A DNA stretch of 64,000 nt, from contig JAGOMA010000011.1 of assembly GCA_017993775.1 (NCBI GenBank), positions 89,306 to 153,305 of the forward strand, read 5' to 3'. Below are positions 7,687-16,874 of the stretch, one piece after another. Position 1 is the first letter of the stretch. Each line of letters begins with the position of its first letter. The stretch comes from Chloroflexota bacterium. Its GTDB lineage: Bacteria; Chloroflexota; Anaerolineae; Promineifilales; Promineifilaceae. A program made the translations under genes and the position numbers. Below the pieces are notes generated by a model. That model saw only the letters and a program-made list of their open reading frames with translations, made no database searches and was not told the DNA's origin.

Positions 7687-9453
7687 CTAATCCTGAAAAT
7701 CCCAACCAAAATCCAGATCGAGCTTCTGCTCCCCTTCGTCGAGAACGAAGGTGTGGCGGCCCACGCCAACGGCTGGCCAGGTCCAGTTACCGGGGATTAG
7801 CAGGTTTACGTTGGCCGTGCTGAGTGCGTCCATAAAGACGCAGTACGTGCCGCTGGAGAGCTTGTCGAAGAGGTAACGGCCGTCTTCCCCCGTCACGACC
7901 GTCGAAATCACCTGCGCTGCAGCCGGGACGCTCCCATCGCTGGGGCACACGCCGCCTGATAGGCCGATGGTGATGCCCGGCATGGCCGGTTCGCTGCCGG
8001 TTTGGGAGCCTTCGCCGATGAAATTGCCGCTCCCATCCGGGTATTCCCAGCAGCCGCGACCCGGGTTGCTGTTGACGCAAAAATCTTCCCAGACAATGCC
8101 GCCCAGAGCGGCCGAATTGGGCGCCGGCGTCGCCTGCGGCGCGGCGTTTTCGGCCACCACAATTTGCAGCCAGAACGCGTCTTCAATGAAGCCATCAATG
8201 CCAAAAGGATCGCCATTGGCGTCGGCGATTTGCCAGTTGCCGCGGTAGGTGCCGGGCGTTTGCGGGGCGACCATGTCTATGGCGATTTCCACCGGCTGGC
8301 CTGGGGCGACCGCTTTGGTGAGGGTGATGACCTCCTGGGCCGACATGGCGTCGCCGCCGACAAAGACTACGCTGTATTCTTTGGTCCAGATGCAGGTGCC
8401 GCTGTTGCGCAGCTGCCAGCGTTTGGTGAATTCTGCGCCGGGGGTGAAGGCGGTATCGTCGGGGATATTCAGGTCTTGCACAAATTCGATTTTGTTGGTG
8501 CAGTCGGCGGCATTGGTTTCGGGTAGAGGCAGGAATTGGAAGTCCCAACCAAAATTCACATCGCTGATGACGCTGCCGGCTGCGACTTCGATGGAGGTCT
8601 GGCCCAAATCAATTTCGGGGAAAGTCCATTGGCCGGGGATCAGGATGTCCTGGTTTTGCTCGTCTTGCGGATCGATGGATACGCAGTAGGGTCCGGGGCT
8701 AAGTTCGGCGAAGGCGTAGTTGCCGGCAATGTCGGTAACGGCCGTGCCAATACCATCCGCCGGGCATTCACCCTCGCCCAGGCTGACGCGCACGCCTTCA
8801 ATTCCCGGCTCGCCCACTTCCAACTGGCCGTTGGCGGCAAACCCGCCACCGGTTAACGCCACACAGCCCTCGGCGGGGGCCGTGTCGCCTTCGTTGACAG
8901 CGCACAGGTCGTGCCACACACGGCCGTTAATCGCGCCTTTAGCTGTGGAAACGGCCGTGTCGGGCATCGCCGTTTGGGCGCTGTTGTCCACATCCAGCGT
9001 AAACGAACCGCTCACGCCATTAACGCCAACCGTGTAGGCTCCGGCCGGCAGGTCCAGCACATCCAGGGCAATGGTTTCTTCGAAGGGAACAATTGCCTCG
9101 GTGCAAATTTGCCCCGGCTGCTGTACGGTGGTGATGACGACGTTAAAGGCATTTTCCTCACGCTGGCTGACGATGTCGTTGATGGTGGTGCAGCCATTGG
9201 GCAGCGCGCCGCGAGCCAGCACGTTGATCTGCACAGGGAAGGATTCCAGCGTCAGGACTTGCACGCTTTCCACATTGGCCACGCCAAAAACAGGCTCTGT
9301 GAGCGGGGTGGACGTGGGGGGGAGGGTGGCTGTGGGTGCAGCTTCTACAATGGGCGTCGGGACGGCCGTGGGTTCAGGCTCCTGACTGCCACAGGCTGTA
9401 ATCGCCAGGGTAAATATAGCAAGCAAGATGAGGGGTAAACGTGTTAAATACAT
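7687..9453 (-). CDS. Lipoprotein with SdrD-B-like and NBR1-like Ig domains
   Basis: A 588-residue exported protein of unknown function. A hydrophobic signal peptide ends in the lipobox ITAC (Cys about 21), followed by a Pro/Thr-rich linker, so it is probably membrane-anchored outside the cell. Middle and C-terminal segments are two SdrD_B/prealbumin-like modules: GIEGVRVSLGEGECP with YAFAELSPGPYCV, and a second with YLFDKLSSGTYCV. Between them is an Ig-like domain of the NBR1 type (FTKRWQLRNSGTCIWT, PQTPGTYRGNWQI). AAAGGAG precedes the ATG. It is monocistronic between a palindromic terminator and its own probable promoter. A role as a surface scaffold or binding protein is inference only. Confidence 0.8.
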   Translation of the reverse strand: MYLTRLPLILLAIFTLAITACGSQEPEPTAVPTPIVEAAPTATLPPTSTPLTEPVFGVANVESVQVLTLESFPVQINVLARGALPNGCTTINDIVSQREENAFNVVITTVQQPGQICTEAIVPFEETIALDVLDLPAGAYTVGVNGVSGSFTLDVDNSAQTAMPDTAVSTAKGAINGRVWHDLCAVNEGDTAPAEGCVALTGGGFAANGQLEVGEPGIEGVRVSLGEGECPADGIGTAVTDIAGNYAFAELSPGPYCVSIDPQDEQNQDILIPGQWTFPEIDLGQTSIEVAAGSVISDVNFGWDFQFLPLPETNAADCTNKIEFVQDLNIPDDTAFTPGAEFTKRWQLRNSGTCIWTKEYSVVFVGGDAMSAQEVITLTKAVAPGQPVEIAIDMVAPQTPGTYRGNWQIADANGDPFGIDGFIEDAFWLQIVVAENAAPQATPAPNSAALGGIVWEDFCVNSNPGRGCWEYPDGSGNFIGEGSQTGSEPAMPGITIGLSGGVCPSDGSVPAAAQVISTVVTGEDGRYLFDKLSSGTYCVFMDALSTANVNLLIPGNWTWPAVGVGRHTFVLDEGEQKLDLDFGWDFQD

Positions 9454-9478
9454 ATTCTTATCTCCTTTGTAACCTTAC

Positions 9479-9537
9479 AGACCCTAAAAGTTTTCTTTTG
9501 AGGAGTTAGACCTTTGGAACGCAAACCCTCAGGGTCT
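9479..9537. repeat. Dispersed hairpin repeat, diverged copy
   Basis: Ends AGACCCT...AGGGTCT with A+T-rich middle. It belongs, with divergence, to the CCCAAGGG hairpin family also at 14977, 36978, 39428 and 44236. It lies in the leader of the lipoprotein gene. Confidence 0.55.
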
Positions 9538-9585
9538 TCCTGGAGTAATCTGAACAATGACTCTTCTTTTTGCGGCGCAGGGAAG

Positions 9586-9615
9586 AATATAGGCAGGCGA
9601 AAGGGTAAAGAACAA
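9586..9615 (-). promoter_or_regulatory. Probable promoter of the lipoprotein gene
   Basis: Minus-strand TTGTTC (9615-9610) and TATATT (9591-9586) with an 18-base spacer. Predicted leader is about 125 bases and includes the hairpin repeat. Confidence 0.45.
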
Positions 9616-9666
9616 GGCGTTGTAACCCCCCGAATGATTCTATATTCCTGGCTGGGTGTTGGTGTG

Positions 9667-10710
9667 TTAGCTTAAAAGGTAAGCGGCAATGAGCTGCGCC
9701 GTTTGTTTTAGCGCATCACGATGGGTTCGCTCGTAATGGTGGGAGGCATCGACGCCTGGCCCAATCAGCCCGACGCGCACATTGCCGCCAGCATGCCAGA
9801 ACGCTTCGCCATCGGATGCATAATATGGGTAAATATCCGTTTTAAAGTTGAGCTGATTGCTTTGCGCCAATGCTTCCAACTCTCGCCTGAAGCCTAGATG
9901 ATACGGTCCTGCGGAATCTTTGGCACAAATGGTCACGGAATATTCATCCGATTCTTGGTGGGGGGCGACGACGGCCATGTCGACGGTGAGCAAATCGACG
10001 AGGTCCGGGGGGAAGCCGGTGGCCGCGCCGTGGCCGACTTCTTCGTAGTTGCTGATGTGGATGGTGGTGGTTTGTTGGGGCTGTAAACCGGCATCGGCCA
10101 GGGCCAGCAGGGCGGCGTAAATGGTGGCCACGCATGCTTTGTCATCGAGATGACGCGAGCGAATGAAGCCAGTGTCGCTGAGTTCTACTCGTGGATCGAA
10201 GGCGATGATGTCGCCAACCCGGATGCCTAGTTGGCGTGTTTCCTCGCGGCTGGCAGTGACAGCGTCGATGCGGACTTCGGTGTTGGTATCGTCGCGGGTG
10301 GCGTTGCGTTCGTCGCGGGTATGGGCGTGGACGGAAGCGGTGGTGGGCAGGATGGTTCCCCGGTAGGCACGGCCGTTTGCCGCGAAAATAGTAACGCCTT
10401 CTCCTTCCACAGAGGTCCACGACCAGCCGCCGAGTTGGGTGATGCGCAGACGGCCGTTTTCCTTCACTTCTCGTACCATCGCCCCCAAGGTGTCCACGTG
10501 GGCAGTCAGGGCGCGGGGCGCATCCTGGCGGACGCCGGTCCAAGTGCCCGTCAAAAAGCCTTTGGCCGCGATTTGGGTGGAAAAAGGTAGTTCGGCAAAG
10601 GCTTGCTGCACGTAGGTGATGGCCCGGTTGGTGTCGCCTGTGGGGCTGGGCGTGTTGAGCAGCCCAACCAGAAAATCGACCATTTTTTCTTCATTGATGG
10701 TGGGGATCAT
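9667..10710 (-). CDS. M42-family aminopeptidase-like metallopeptidase
   Basis: 347 residues, with the metal-ligand landmarks of M42/M20 di-zinc peptidases in order: LTAHVDTLGAMV, the bridging Asp in LDDKACVATIYAALLAL, NYEEVGHGAA (catalytic and metal Glu pair), DMAVVAP and the closing His region DASHHYERTH. M42 enzymes form large tetrahedral shells and trim N-terminal residues from peptides; some homologues were annotated as endoglucanases, which is probably wrong. GAGAGGAG lies before the ATG. It is upstream of the lipoprotein gene on the same strand but separated by 213 bp and a promoter. The substrate cannot be told from sequence. Confidence 0.88.
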   Translation of the reverse strand: MIPTINEEKMVDFLVGLLNTPSPTGDTNRAITYVQQAFAELPFSTQIAAKGFLTGTWTGVRQDAPRALTAHVDTLGAMVREVKENGRLRITQLGGWSWTSVEGEGVTIFAANGRAYRGTILPTTASVHAHTRDERNATRDDTNTEVRIDAVTASREETRQLGIRVGDIIAFDPRVELSDTGFIRSRHLDDKACVATIYAALLALADAGLQPQQTTTIHISNYEEVGHGAATGFPPDLVDLLTVDMAVVAPHQESDEYSVTICAKDSAGPYHLGFRRELEALAQSNQLNFKTDIYPYYASDGEAFWHAGGNVRVGLIGPGVDASHHYERTHRDALKQTAQLIAAYLLS

Positions 10711-10779
10711 GGGATGAATCTCCTCTCGAACGAAAAGACGCGCGGATAGTTGTCTGTCATGTAGGTAATTATAGCACTG

Positions 10780-11553
10780 TCAGACCGACTGCACGATAGC
10801 CATGACCTGAGAATAGAGACGCCCGTTCGTAGCCAAACTTTCCCCGCTGTAAATTGTCGGACGGCCGTGCCAGTCGGTGAAGGTGCCGCCGGCTTCTTCT
10901 AAAATCACCTGGAAGGGGCCGCAGTCCCACAACGCCATGATGGGGTCCAGCATAATTTCGGCGCGGCCGGTGGCTACAAGACTGTATCCGTAGGCGTCGC
11001 CCCAGGTGCGCTGGACGTAAGTGGCGGCGATGAGGTTTTGCCAGACGGCCGTTTTCTCGCCAAAGGTATCCATGTCGCTAAACAGCAGCACGGCGTCGGC
11101 TAATTTGTCTACCTGGGAAACGTGAGCGCGACGGCCGTTCCAATAACACCCCTCACCCCGCAGCGCATAGACGGTTTCGTTCAGCGCCGGGAAATGGGCC
11201 ACGCCCAGCAGCGGCTCGTCGTCTTTGGTCAGGGCGAGCAGATTGGCGTAAAACGGCACGCCGGAAACAAACGATTTAGTGCCATCAATGGGGTCGATTA
11301 GCCAGCGATAGCCGGAATTGCCTGCCTGCTGGCCAAATTCTTCGCCCAGAAAGCTGTGGTCGGGCCAGTAGTGGGTGATCAGGTCGCGCAGTTTTTGCTC
11401 CGCCTGCCGGTCGGCGATGGTGACCGGGGTGTTGTCGGCTTTGCGTTCGGCGGCTACCTGATTTTGGAAATAGCTCAGGGTGATGCGCCCGGCCTGCCAG
11501 GCGGCGTCCAGAGCAAATTCGAGCAGCGTTTGAGGGTTGGGTGTGGCGGTCAT
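10780..11553 (-). CDS. Inositol-monophosphatase family, HisN-like phosphatase
   Basis: 257 residues with the complete Mg-dependent phosphatase signature: GEEFG (Glu about 71-72), the DPIDGTKSF loop (Asp about 87 and 90) and the late WDCGPF motif. Family members hydrolyse inositol-1-phosphate, 3'-phosphoadenosine phosphate or histidinol phosphate. The WRWLIDPIDGTKSFVSGVP-like segment and EIMLDPIMALWDCGPF favour the histidinol-phosphatase (HisN) subgroup, but no his genes are nearby. It follows the degenerate M50 gene by 4 bp, so the two are likely translated from one message. Confidence 0.85.
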   Translation of the reverse strand: MTATPNPQTLLEFALDAAWQAGRITLSYFQNQVAAERKADNTPVTIADRQAEQKLRDLITHYWPDHSFLGEEFGQQAGNSGYRWLIDPIDGTKSFVSGVPFYANLLALTKDDEPLLGVAHFPALNETVYALRGEGCYWNGRRAHVSQVDKLADAVLLFSDMDTFGEKTAVWQNLIAATYVQRTWGDAYGYSLVATGRAEIMLDPIMALWDCGPFQVILEEAGGTFTDWHGRPTIYSGESLATNGRLYSQVMAIVQSV

Positions 11554-11557
11554 TGGT

Positions 11558-12121
11558 TTATTCGGCGACGGTGAGCCAGCGGGACGGCCGTTGGCTCTGG
11601 TTCATGTAGCGCAGCAGCGTGCTGCCATCGGTAAAACCCAGCGGCAGAAATGCGCCGAGCGTGAGAACGAGTAAATTATCCAAAAAGGTCAGCGTGGCCA
11701 CCATGGCGGGCACGCCGCCAACCCATTGCGCTGCCAAAGCCAGCAGCCCGGTTAACAGCGCCAGCGATCCGCTGGCGATGGGGCCGCCGAGGGCGCGTTT
11801 GATGTGGACAGGCGGCGGCAGCGTGGGTTCCTCTGGCGGGTAAAGCGAGCTGGCCAACGGGCCGACGAAGCAGACGCCGCTCATGGGGTAGCCGGTCTGT
11901 TTGGCGGCTTGCGCATGGCCGACGTGGTGCCAAAACTCACTCAGCCAATGGAGCAGCATGGCCAAAAATCCGCCCAGAACGGCCTGTTCCGGTTTGAGTT
12001 TGAACAGCTTGCGGCCCATCAGGCTGTATAATGCCCAGACCAGAACCATGCTGAGCAGGGCAGTGGGTTTAACGAGGATTTTAAGACCGGCAATGGAGCC
12101 GAGTTTGAATGTTTTGTTCAT
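11558..12121 (-). CDS. M50 (site-2 protease)-like membrane protein, active site altered
   Basis: 187 residues with about four to five hydrophobic segments. It aligns by eye to M50 intramembrane proteases: the usual HExxH helix appears as WHHVGHAQAAKQTGYP. Both His are kept but the catalytic Glu is replaced by His. The later N/D-P-D-G motif is present as LPLGFTDGSTLL. A segment between (PPVHIKRALGGPIASGS) matches the M50 conserved Gly-Pro-rich loop. The start at 12121 has GGGAGG 10 bases upstream. It is probably catalytically dead or altered; a scaffold or metal-binding role is a guess. Four bases separate it from the phosphatase gene downstream. Confidence 0.65.
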   Translation of the reverse strand: MNKTFKLGSIAGLKILVKPTALLSMVLVWALYSLMGRKLFKLKPEQAVLGGFLAMLLHWLSEFWHHVGHAQAAKQTGYPMSGVCFVGPLASSLYPPEEPTLPPPVHIKRALGGPIASGSLALLTGLLALAAQWVGGVPAMVATLTFLDNLLVLTLGAFLPLGFTDGSTLLRYMNQSQRPSRWLTVAE

Positions 12122-12268
12122 AAGCTTGCGCCTCCCGTTCGATAGACAGGATTGTACTTGCACTTTGGGGCGCGGCAAAATGAGACCTGGGCGGGCAAAC
12201 GGCAAGCATTGGTGGAAACAAATGGAGCATTTGTCGGGACGAATGAAGGTTTTATGCGGGTGGACGGT

Positions 12269-13282
12269 TTACGGCAGGGGGTAAACGAGGAAAAGGTTTT
12301 CGATAACGAGGCGGGTATTGGCGTTGCGCCGCAATTGGCGGATGGCCTGATCGGTTTGTTGCAGGCCGGTCAGGCTTTGTTCAGCGGTCCAGTTTGCCGC
12401 GCGGGCGATCAAATCGGCCTGATGGTCGATGTTGGTGAGGGTGAGAGTACGGCCGTTTTCCCCCTGGGTTAAGAGCGTAACATCCCGCCACCAACTCAGC
12501 CAGGTCTGCAAAATTTCCGGCAGCAGTTCTGGCTTGCGCCCCAATTTGTCTGCCAGGGCAAAGCGGTCGATGCGGTCGCCGGCCAGCGCTTGCTGCAAAT
12601 AGTCCAGGTTTTGCTGTCGTTCGACCAGGATGGTGCTGTCTTCGTAGGCGCGGATGGCCCAGCCTAAACGGCCGTCGGCCAGATGAGCCAGCAGGTGGGC
12701 TTTGTCTTCGGGCATACGCCAGCGGCTTTGCAGGCTGTCTTCGATGCGCGGGGTGGCTAACGGCCGTAACGCAATCGTCCGGCAGCGCGACGTGATGGTA
12801 GCCATCATGGTATCGGCGTCGTTGGCGGTCAGCAGCAGCACCACGTTACGCGGCGGCTCTTCCAAGGTTTTCAGAAAGGCGTTGGCCGCCCCTTCCGTGG
12901 CGGCGTCAAACCGTTTCAGGATGGCGACTTTGTAACGCGCCTCATAAGCAGCCAGGCTCAAATCTTGCTGCAGGGTGCGGATTTCGTCGATTTTTAGGGT
13001 CAGTTTACCCCGCCCACTCACCTCCGGAGTAATCAGGCGTACGTCGGGATGGCGGTTGGCGGCGATGAGTTGGCAGGGGCGGCATTGGCCGCACGGCCGT
13101 GCAGCCTCATCGACCGCTTCGCAGTTTAACGCCTGGGCAAAGGTGCGCGCCAGCGTCGTTTTGCCAATCTGGTCTGGGCCGGTTAGCAGATAAGCGTGGC
13201 CGATGCGCTGGTTGGCAATAGACCCGGCCAGCAGCTCGGCGGCCCATTCGTGGCCGATTACTTGATCCCATTGGTTGCTCAT
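12269..13282 (-). CDS. holB: DNA polymerase III delta' subunit
   Basis: Clamp-loader subunit of the replicative polymerase, 337 residues from the ATG at 13282. It shows the AAA+ layout: Walker A variant GPDQIGKTT, a zinc module (two CxxC-like pairs in CGQCRPCQ and the preceding Cys), KIDEIRTLQQDLSLAAYEAR, FLKTLEEPP and the SRC motif (TITSRCRTI). The last third is the helical collar domain. The upstream region lacks a strong ribosome site, so a start at 13330 is possible but covers a palindrome-rich stretch. It is divergently transcribed from hutH. Confidence 0.92.
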   Translation of the reverse strand: MSNQWDQVIGHEWAAELLAGSIANQRIGHAYLLTGPDQIGKTTLARTFAQALNCEAVDEAARPCGQCRPCQLIAANRHPDVRLITPEVSGRGKLTLKIDEIRTLQQDLSLAAYEARYKVAILKRFDAATEGAANAFLKTLEEPPRNVVLLLTANDADTMMATITSRCRTIALRPLATPRIEDSLQSRWRMPEDKAHLLAHLADGRLGWAIRAYEDSTILVERQQNLDYLQQALAGDRIDRFALADKLGRKPELLPEILQTWLSWWRDVTLLTQGENGRTLTLTNIDHQADLIARAANWTAEQSLTGLQQTDQAIRQLRRNANTRLVIENLFLVYPLP

Positions 13283-13354
13283 AAGCCGATTGTAGGGTGG
13301 ATACGGCCGTCTGACAAGAGCGCTGACCAATCAGACCGGGCAGGTTTGTGAACC

Positions 13355-13384
13355 CTGTCAGGTCTCTGGCAAACTGGCTATAAT
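13355..13384 (+). promoter_or_regulatory. Promoter of hutH, possibly leaderless
   Basis: TATAAT (13379-13384) ends 6 bases before the hutH ATG, with CTGTCA 18 bases upstream as a weak -35. The expected transcription start coincides with the A of the ATG, so the message may have no leader. No ribosome-binding site precedes the gene. A degenerate CAGGTTTGTGAACCCTGTC hairpin at 13341-13359 overlaps the -35. Confidence 0.5.
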
Positions 13385-13390
13385 TGCAGC

Positions 13391-14947
13391 ATGAATCCCT
13401 TAACTATTTCCGGTGATCAGTTACAAGTTGATGACGTGGTGGCGGTGGCCAACGGCCGTTCCGCCCGTCTGGACCCTGCCGTTTTACCCAAAATTCAGCG
13501 CTCCCGCCAGGCTGTGGAAGACCTGGTGGCCCGAGGCGAGGTGGTGTATGGCATCACCACCGGTTTTGGTCGCTTCAAAGACAAAATCATTTCCCCCGCC
13601 GAAGTCCAACAACTCCAGGTGAATCTGGTGCGCAGTCACGCCGTGGGCGTTGGCCCGGAACTGCCGGAGCGCGTGGTGCGGGCCATGCTGTTGGTGCGGG
13701 CCAATACGTTGGCGCTGGGGTATTCCGGCGTGCGTCCAGAAGTGATTAACCTGCTGTTGGATATGCTCAACGCCGGCGTCCACCCGCGTATTCCGTCGCA
13801 GGGGTCGTTGGGCGCCAGCGGCGATCTGGCTCCGCTGGCGCACCTGGCCCTGGTGGTGATTGGCGAGGGGGAAGCGTGGCATCAGGGAGATTTGGTAGAC
13901 GGCCGTTCCGCCCTCATGCGCGCCGGACTTCAGCCCTTGCAGTTGCAGGCCAAAGAAGGATTGGCGCTGCTCAATGGCACAGCCTTCATGGTGGGCATGG
14001 GCGCTTTGCAGGTGCGGCGAGCCATCAACCTGGCCCTCACCGGCGACATAGCCGCCAGCCTGAGCCTGGAAGCGCTGCACGGAACCGAACGCGCCTACGA
14101 CGAGCGCGTTCACCGCGTACGGCCGCATCCACGCCAGATCGACTGCGCCGCTTTTTTGCGGCGTAATCTGGCAGGCAGCCAGTTTTTACGCGGCCTGGAT
14201 TCCAACAATGTGCAAGACCCATATACCCTGCGCTGTGTGCCGCAGGTGCATGGCGCCGTGCGCGACGCCATCGCTTACGCCCAGTGGGTGATCGGCATCG
14301 AGCTTAACGCTGTCAACGACAACCCCATCATCTTTGTCGATGAGGAAACTGGGCAGACAGACGTAATTTCGGCCGGTAATTTTCATGGCGAGCCGATTGC
14401 CATCGCCATGGATTACATGGCCCTGGCGCTGACAGAGTTGGGCAACATGAGCGAGCGGCGGATTGCCCGACTGGTGGACGCCGATAGCAATGGCGGCGTG
14501 CTGCCCATGTTTTTAACGCAGCATGGCGGCCTGGAAAGCGGCCTGATGATGGCCCAATACACGGCCGCAGCCCTGGCTTCGGAGAATAAGGTACTGGCTC
14601 ACCCGGCCAGCGCAGACACGATACCGAGCAGCGCAAATATTGAAGACCACGTGAGCATGGGGGCAACGGCCGTGCGTCAGGTTGCCCAAATCCTCGACCA
14701 TGTGGAAACCATTGTGGCCATCGAACTTCTGGCGGCGGCGCAGGGCGTGGATTTCCGGCGTCAGCAAATGGGCGGCCAGCCGGCGCAGGGCGCAGGCACA
14801 CGCACGGCGTATGACCTCATCCGCCAAAAAGTGCCCTTCCTGACGGCCGATACGGTCCTGTCGCCGCATATTGAGTCCGTGAGGCGTCTGGTGGCCACGG
14901 GAGCCATTAAAGAAGCGGTTGAAGCAAAGTTGGGGAGTGGAGATTAG
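13391..14947 (+). CDS. hutH: Histidine ammonia-lyase
   Basis: Cytosolic enzyme that eliminates ammonia from L-histidine to give urocanate, first step of histidine use. 518 residues. The self-forming MIO cofactor triad Ala142-Ser143-Gly144 sits in GSLGASGDLAPLAHL at the canonical position. Other family marks are VVYGITTGFGRF, NGTAFMVG, LRCVPQVHGA, NDNPII and FHGEPIA. No other hut genes are near, so it stands alone, followed by a heptamer tract and a hairpin repeat and then a thiolase gene. The homologous MIO enzymes (PAL/TAL) are less likely given these motifs. Confidence 0.95.
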   Translation: MNPLTISGDQLQVDDVVAVANGRSARLDPAVLPKIQRSRQAVEDLVARGEVVYGITTGFGRFKDKIISPAEVQQLQVNLVRSHAVGVGPELPERVVRAMLLVRANTLALGYSGVRPEVINLLLDMLNAGVHPRIPSQGSLGASGDLAPLAHLALVVIGEGEAWHQGDLVDGRSALMRAGLQPLQLQAKEGLALLNGTAFMVGMGALQVRRAINLALTGDIAASLSLEALHGTERAYDERVHRVRPHPRQIDCAAFLRRNLAGSQFLRGLDSNNVQDPYTLRCVPQVHGAVRDAIAYAQWVIGIELNAVNDNPIIFVDEETGQTDVISAGNFHGEPIAIAMDYMALALTELGNMSERRIARLVDADSNGGVLPMFLTQHGGLESGLMMAQYTAAALASENKVLAHPASADTIPSSANIEDHVSMGATAVRQVAQILDHVETIVAIELLAAAQGVDFRRQQMGGQPAQGAGTRTAYDLIRQKVPFLTADTVLSPHIESVRRLVATGAIKEAVEAKLGSGD

Positions 14948-14965
14948 CGATTGGAGATTGGTTGA
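14938..14965. repeat. Heptanucleotide tract (GAGATTG type)
   Basis: Degenerate 7-base units GAGATTA, GCGATTG, GAGATTG at the end of hutH, the same family as the tracts at 38021-38064 (inverted) and 54084-54118. Confidence 0.55.
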
Positions 14966-14976
14966 TCCGTTGGTAC

Positions 14977-15036
14977 AGACCCCAAGGGTTTTCTCCTGAG
15001 AATTTGGATTATTTGGGTGTTAAACCCTTGGGGTCT
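14977..15036. repeat. Dispersed CCCAAGGG hairpin repeat
   Basis: Arms AGACCCCAAGGGTTT and AAACCCTTGGGGTCT enclose a middle with GAGAATTTGGATTATTTGGG. The same element occurs at 39428-39486 and, inverted, as five tandem copies at 36978-37310. It may terminate hutH transcription. Confidence 0.8.
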
Positions 15037-15078
15037 TGTTAGAGAAACATGAAAGGTTTACCAAAAGGAAAATTTCCC

Positions 15079-16353
15079 ATGAACGAAGTAGTGATTATTA
15101 ACGCATTCCGCACACCGATTGGGCGGCATGGCGGCGCTTTGGCCGATGTGCGCCCGGATGATATGGCGGCGCTGGTTGTGAAAACGGTTGTAGATCGGGC
15201 CGGCATCGACCCGAATCTGATTGAGGAAGTGTATTTGGGCTGCGCCAATCAGGCGGGCGAAGATAACCGCGATGTGGCGCGGATGGCCGCGCTGCTGGCG
15301 GGTTTGCCGCAGCATGTGGCCGCTGTGACATTTAACCGGCTGTGCGCCAGCGGGCTGAATGCCGTGAATCAGGCGGCGCGGGCGATTATGGTGGGCGAGG
15401 GTGATGTGTTTGTGGCCGGCGGCGTGGAGTCGATGAGCCGCGCGCCTTATTCGTTCCCCAAAAATTCGCGCGCCTGGGGGCCATCGGGCAATATCACCGG
15501 CTACGACACAACGTTGGGCTGGCGGTTCCCCAATCCTAAAATGGAAGCGTTGTTTCCCCTGGAAGCGATGGGCGAGACGGCCGAAAACATTTACGAGATG
15601 AGCCGCGAGGGCAAGATTGCCGGCGGCGAGATCACCCGGGAAGCGCAAGACGCATTTGCGCTGGAGAGCCAGAGGCGAGCGTGTGCGGCGATGAATAACG
15701 GCCGTTTCCACGCCGAAATCGTGCCGGTTCCCATTCCCCAACGCAAAGGCGAGCCGCTGTATGTGACCACCGACGAACACCCGCGCGTCCTGGCAGTCGG
15801 CGGCTCGTTTGAACTGGATACAAGCGCCGCTGTGCTGGCCAAACTGCGCCCGGCATTTCGCGCCGGCGGCACTGTCACGGCCGGAAACGCCAGCGGTCTG
15901 AACGACGGCGCGGCCGCCCTGCTGCTGATGTCGCGGGCCAAGGCGGACGAACTGGGGCTAAAACCGATGGCCCGCTGGGTGGCTTCTGGCGCAGCGGGAG
16001 TGGATCCCCGCGTGATGGGTCTGGGACCGGTAGGCGCGACGCGCAAAGCGCTGGTCCGCGCCGGCCTGACTTTGGCCGACATCGATCTGGTGGAATTGAA
16101 CGAGGCGTTTGCCGTGCAGTCGCTGGCGGTGATCCAGGAATTGGGCCTGGACCCGGACCTTGTGAATGTGAACGGCGGGGCGATTGCCTTGGGACATCCG
16201 TTGGGCTGCTCGGGGGCGCGAATTTTAACCACGCTGCTGCACGAGATGCAGCGGCGGGCGGAATTAGGAACGGGAACGGCCGTGCGCTACGGCCTGGCGA
16301 CACTGTGCGTGGGGGTCGGGCAGGGTGAGGCAACCATCATCGAATTGTTGTAG
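15079..16353 (+). CDS. pcaF: Acetyl-CoA acyltransferase, PcaF/PaaJ-like thiolase
   Basis: Cleaves a 3-oxoacyl-CoA with CoA to yield acetyl-CoA. 424 residues from the ATG at 15079, chosen because AAAAGGAA precedes it; an in-frame ATG at 15049 has no such site. Catalytic residues are visible: Cys89 in [11 protein letters not shown], His373 in [11 protein letters not shown] and Cys410 in [10 protein letters not shown]. The stretches [20 protein letters not shown] and [12 protein letters not shown] resemble 3-oxoadipyl-CoA thiolases more than FadA. No aromatic-degradation genes are adjacent, so the exact substrate is open, and fatty-acid oxidation is also plausible. Confidence 0.88.
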   Translation: MNEVVIINAFRTPIGRHGGALADVRPDDMAALVVKTVVDRAGIDPNLIEEVYLGCANQAGEDNRDVARMAALLAGLPQHVAAVTFNRLCASGLNAVNQAARAIMVGEGDVFVAGGVESMSRAPYSFPKNSRAWGPSGNITGYDTTLGWRFPNPKMEALFPLEAMGETAENIYEMSREGKIAGGEITREAQDAFALESQRRACAAMNNGRFHAEIVPVPIPQRKGEPLYVTTDEHPRVLAVGGSFELDTSAAVLAKLRPAFRAGGTVTAGNASGLNDGAAALLLMSRAKADELGLKPMARWVASGAAGVDPRVMGLGPVGATRKALVRAGLTLADIDLVELNEAFAVQSLAVIQELGLDPDLVNVNGGAIALGHPLGCSGARILTTLLHEMQRRAELGTGTAVRYGLATLCVGVGQGEATIIELL

Positions 16354-16358
16354 CCAGC

Positions 16359-16874
16359 CTATTTTCGCTCAAAAATGGCCCCGACCAGCTCTGGGACAAG
16401 CTTGTCCGGCCATTGAGTCTTTTCATTGTAGCGTGCGCCGTTGAGGTTAATGCCAATAATAATTGCCTCGCTCAGGTCTGCGCCGCGCAAATCGGCAAAA
16501 TGCAGGTTGGCCTCCGTAAGATTGGCGCGAACCAGAATGGCTCCCTGCAAATTGGCGCTGCCGAGGTAAGTTTTTTGCAACAAACAATCGGAAAAATCAG
16601 CGTCGCGCAGGTCGGCGCGGTAAAAACTTGTTTCTTGCAGCTCGGCTTCCTTGAGGCTGGTTTTTCTCAGGTGGGCGCTGTCAAATTTAGCGCCTTTTAG
16701 TTTAGCGCCTTCCAGGTTGACCTTGTCGAGGCGGGATTCGCTAAGATTGGCCCCTTCCAGATTAATTTTGGAAAGGTCATCAATGTCACGCAAATCCTGC
16801 CCGGCAAGGGTGACGGATTTTGAGCCAACGAGAACGGCCGTTTCTTCAATTGTCTGACGGGTGATTGCTTCCAT
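16359..16874 (-). CDS. Pentapeptide-repeat protein
   Basis: 171 residues from the ATG at 16874, which has AAAGG upstream; an upstream in-frame start at 17024 looks weaker. The bulk (about residues 40-150) is A(D/N)LxX five-residue repeats (LEGANLSES, LRDADFSDC, LQGAILVRANLTEANL, LRGADLSEA), predicted to form a right-handed quadrilateral beta-helix. The protein has no signal peptide. Some relatives mimic DNA and protect gyrase, but many have no known role. It is convergent with the thiolase gene, with only 5 bp between stops. Confidence 0.88.
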   Translation of the reverse strand: MEAITRQTIEETAVLVGSKSVTLAGQDLRDIDDLSKINLEGANLSESRLDKVNLEGAKLKGAKFDSAHLRKTSLKEAELQETSFYRADLRDADFSDCLLQKTYLGSANLQGAILVRANLTEANLHFADLRGADLSEAIIIGINLNGARYNEKTQWPDKLVPELVGAIFERK

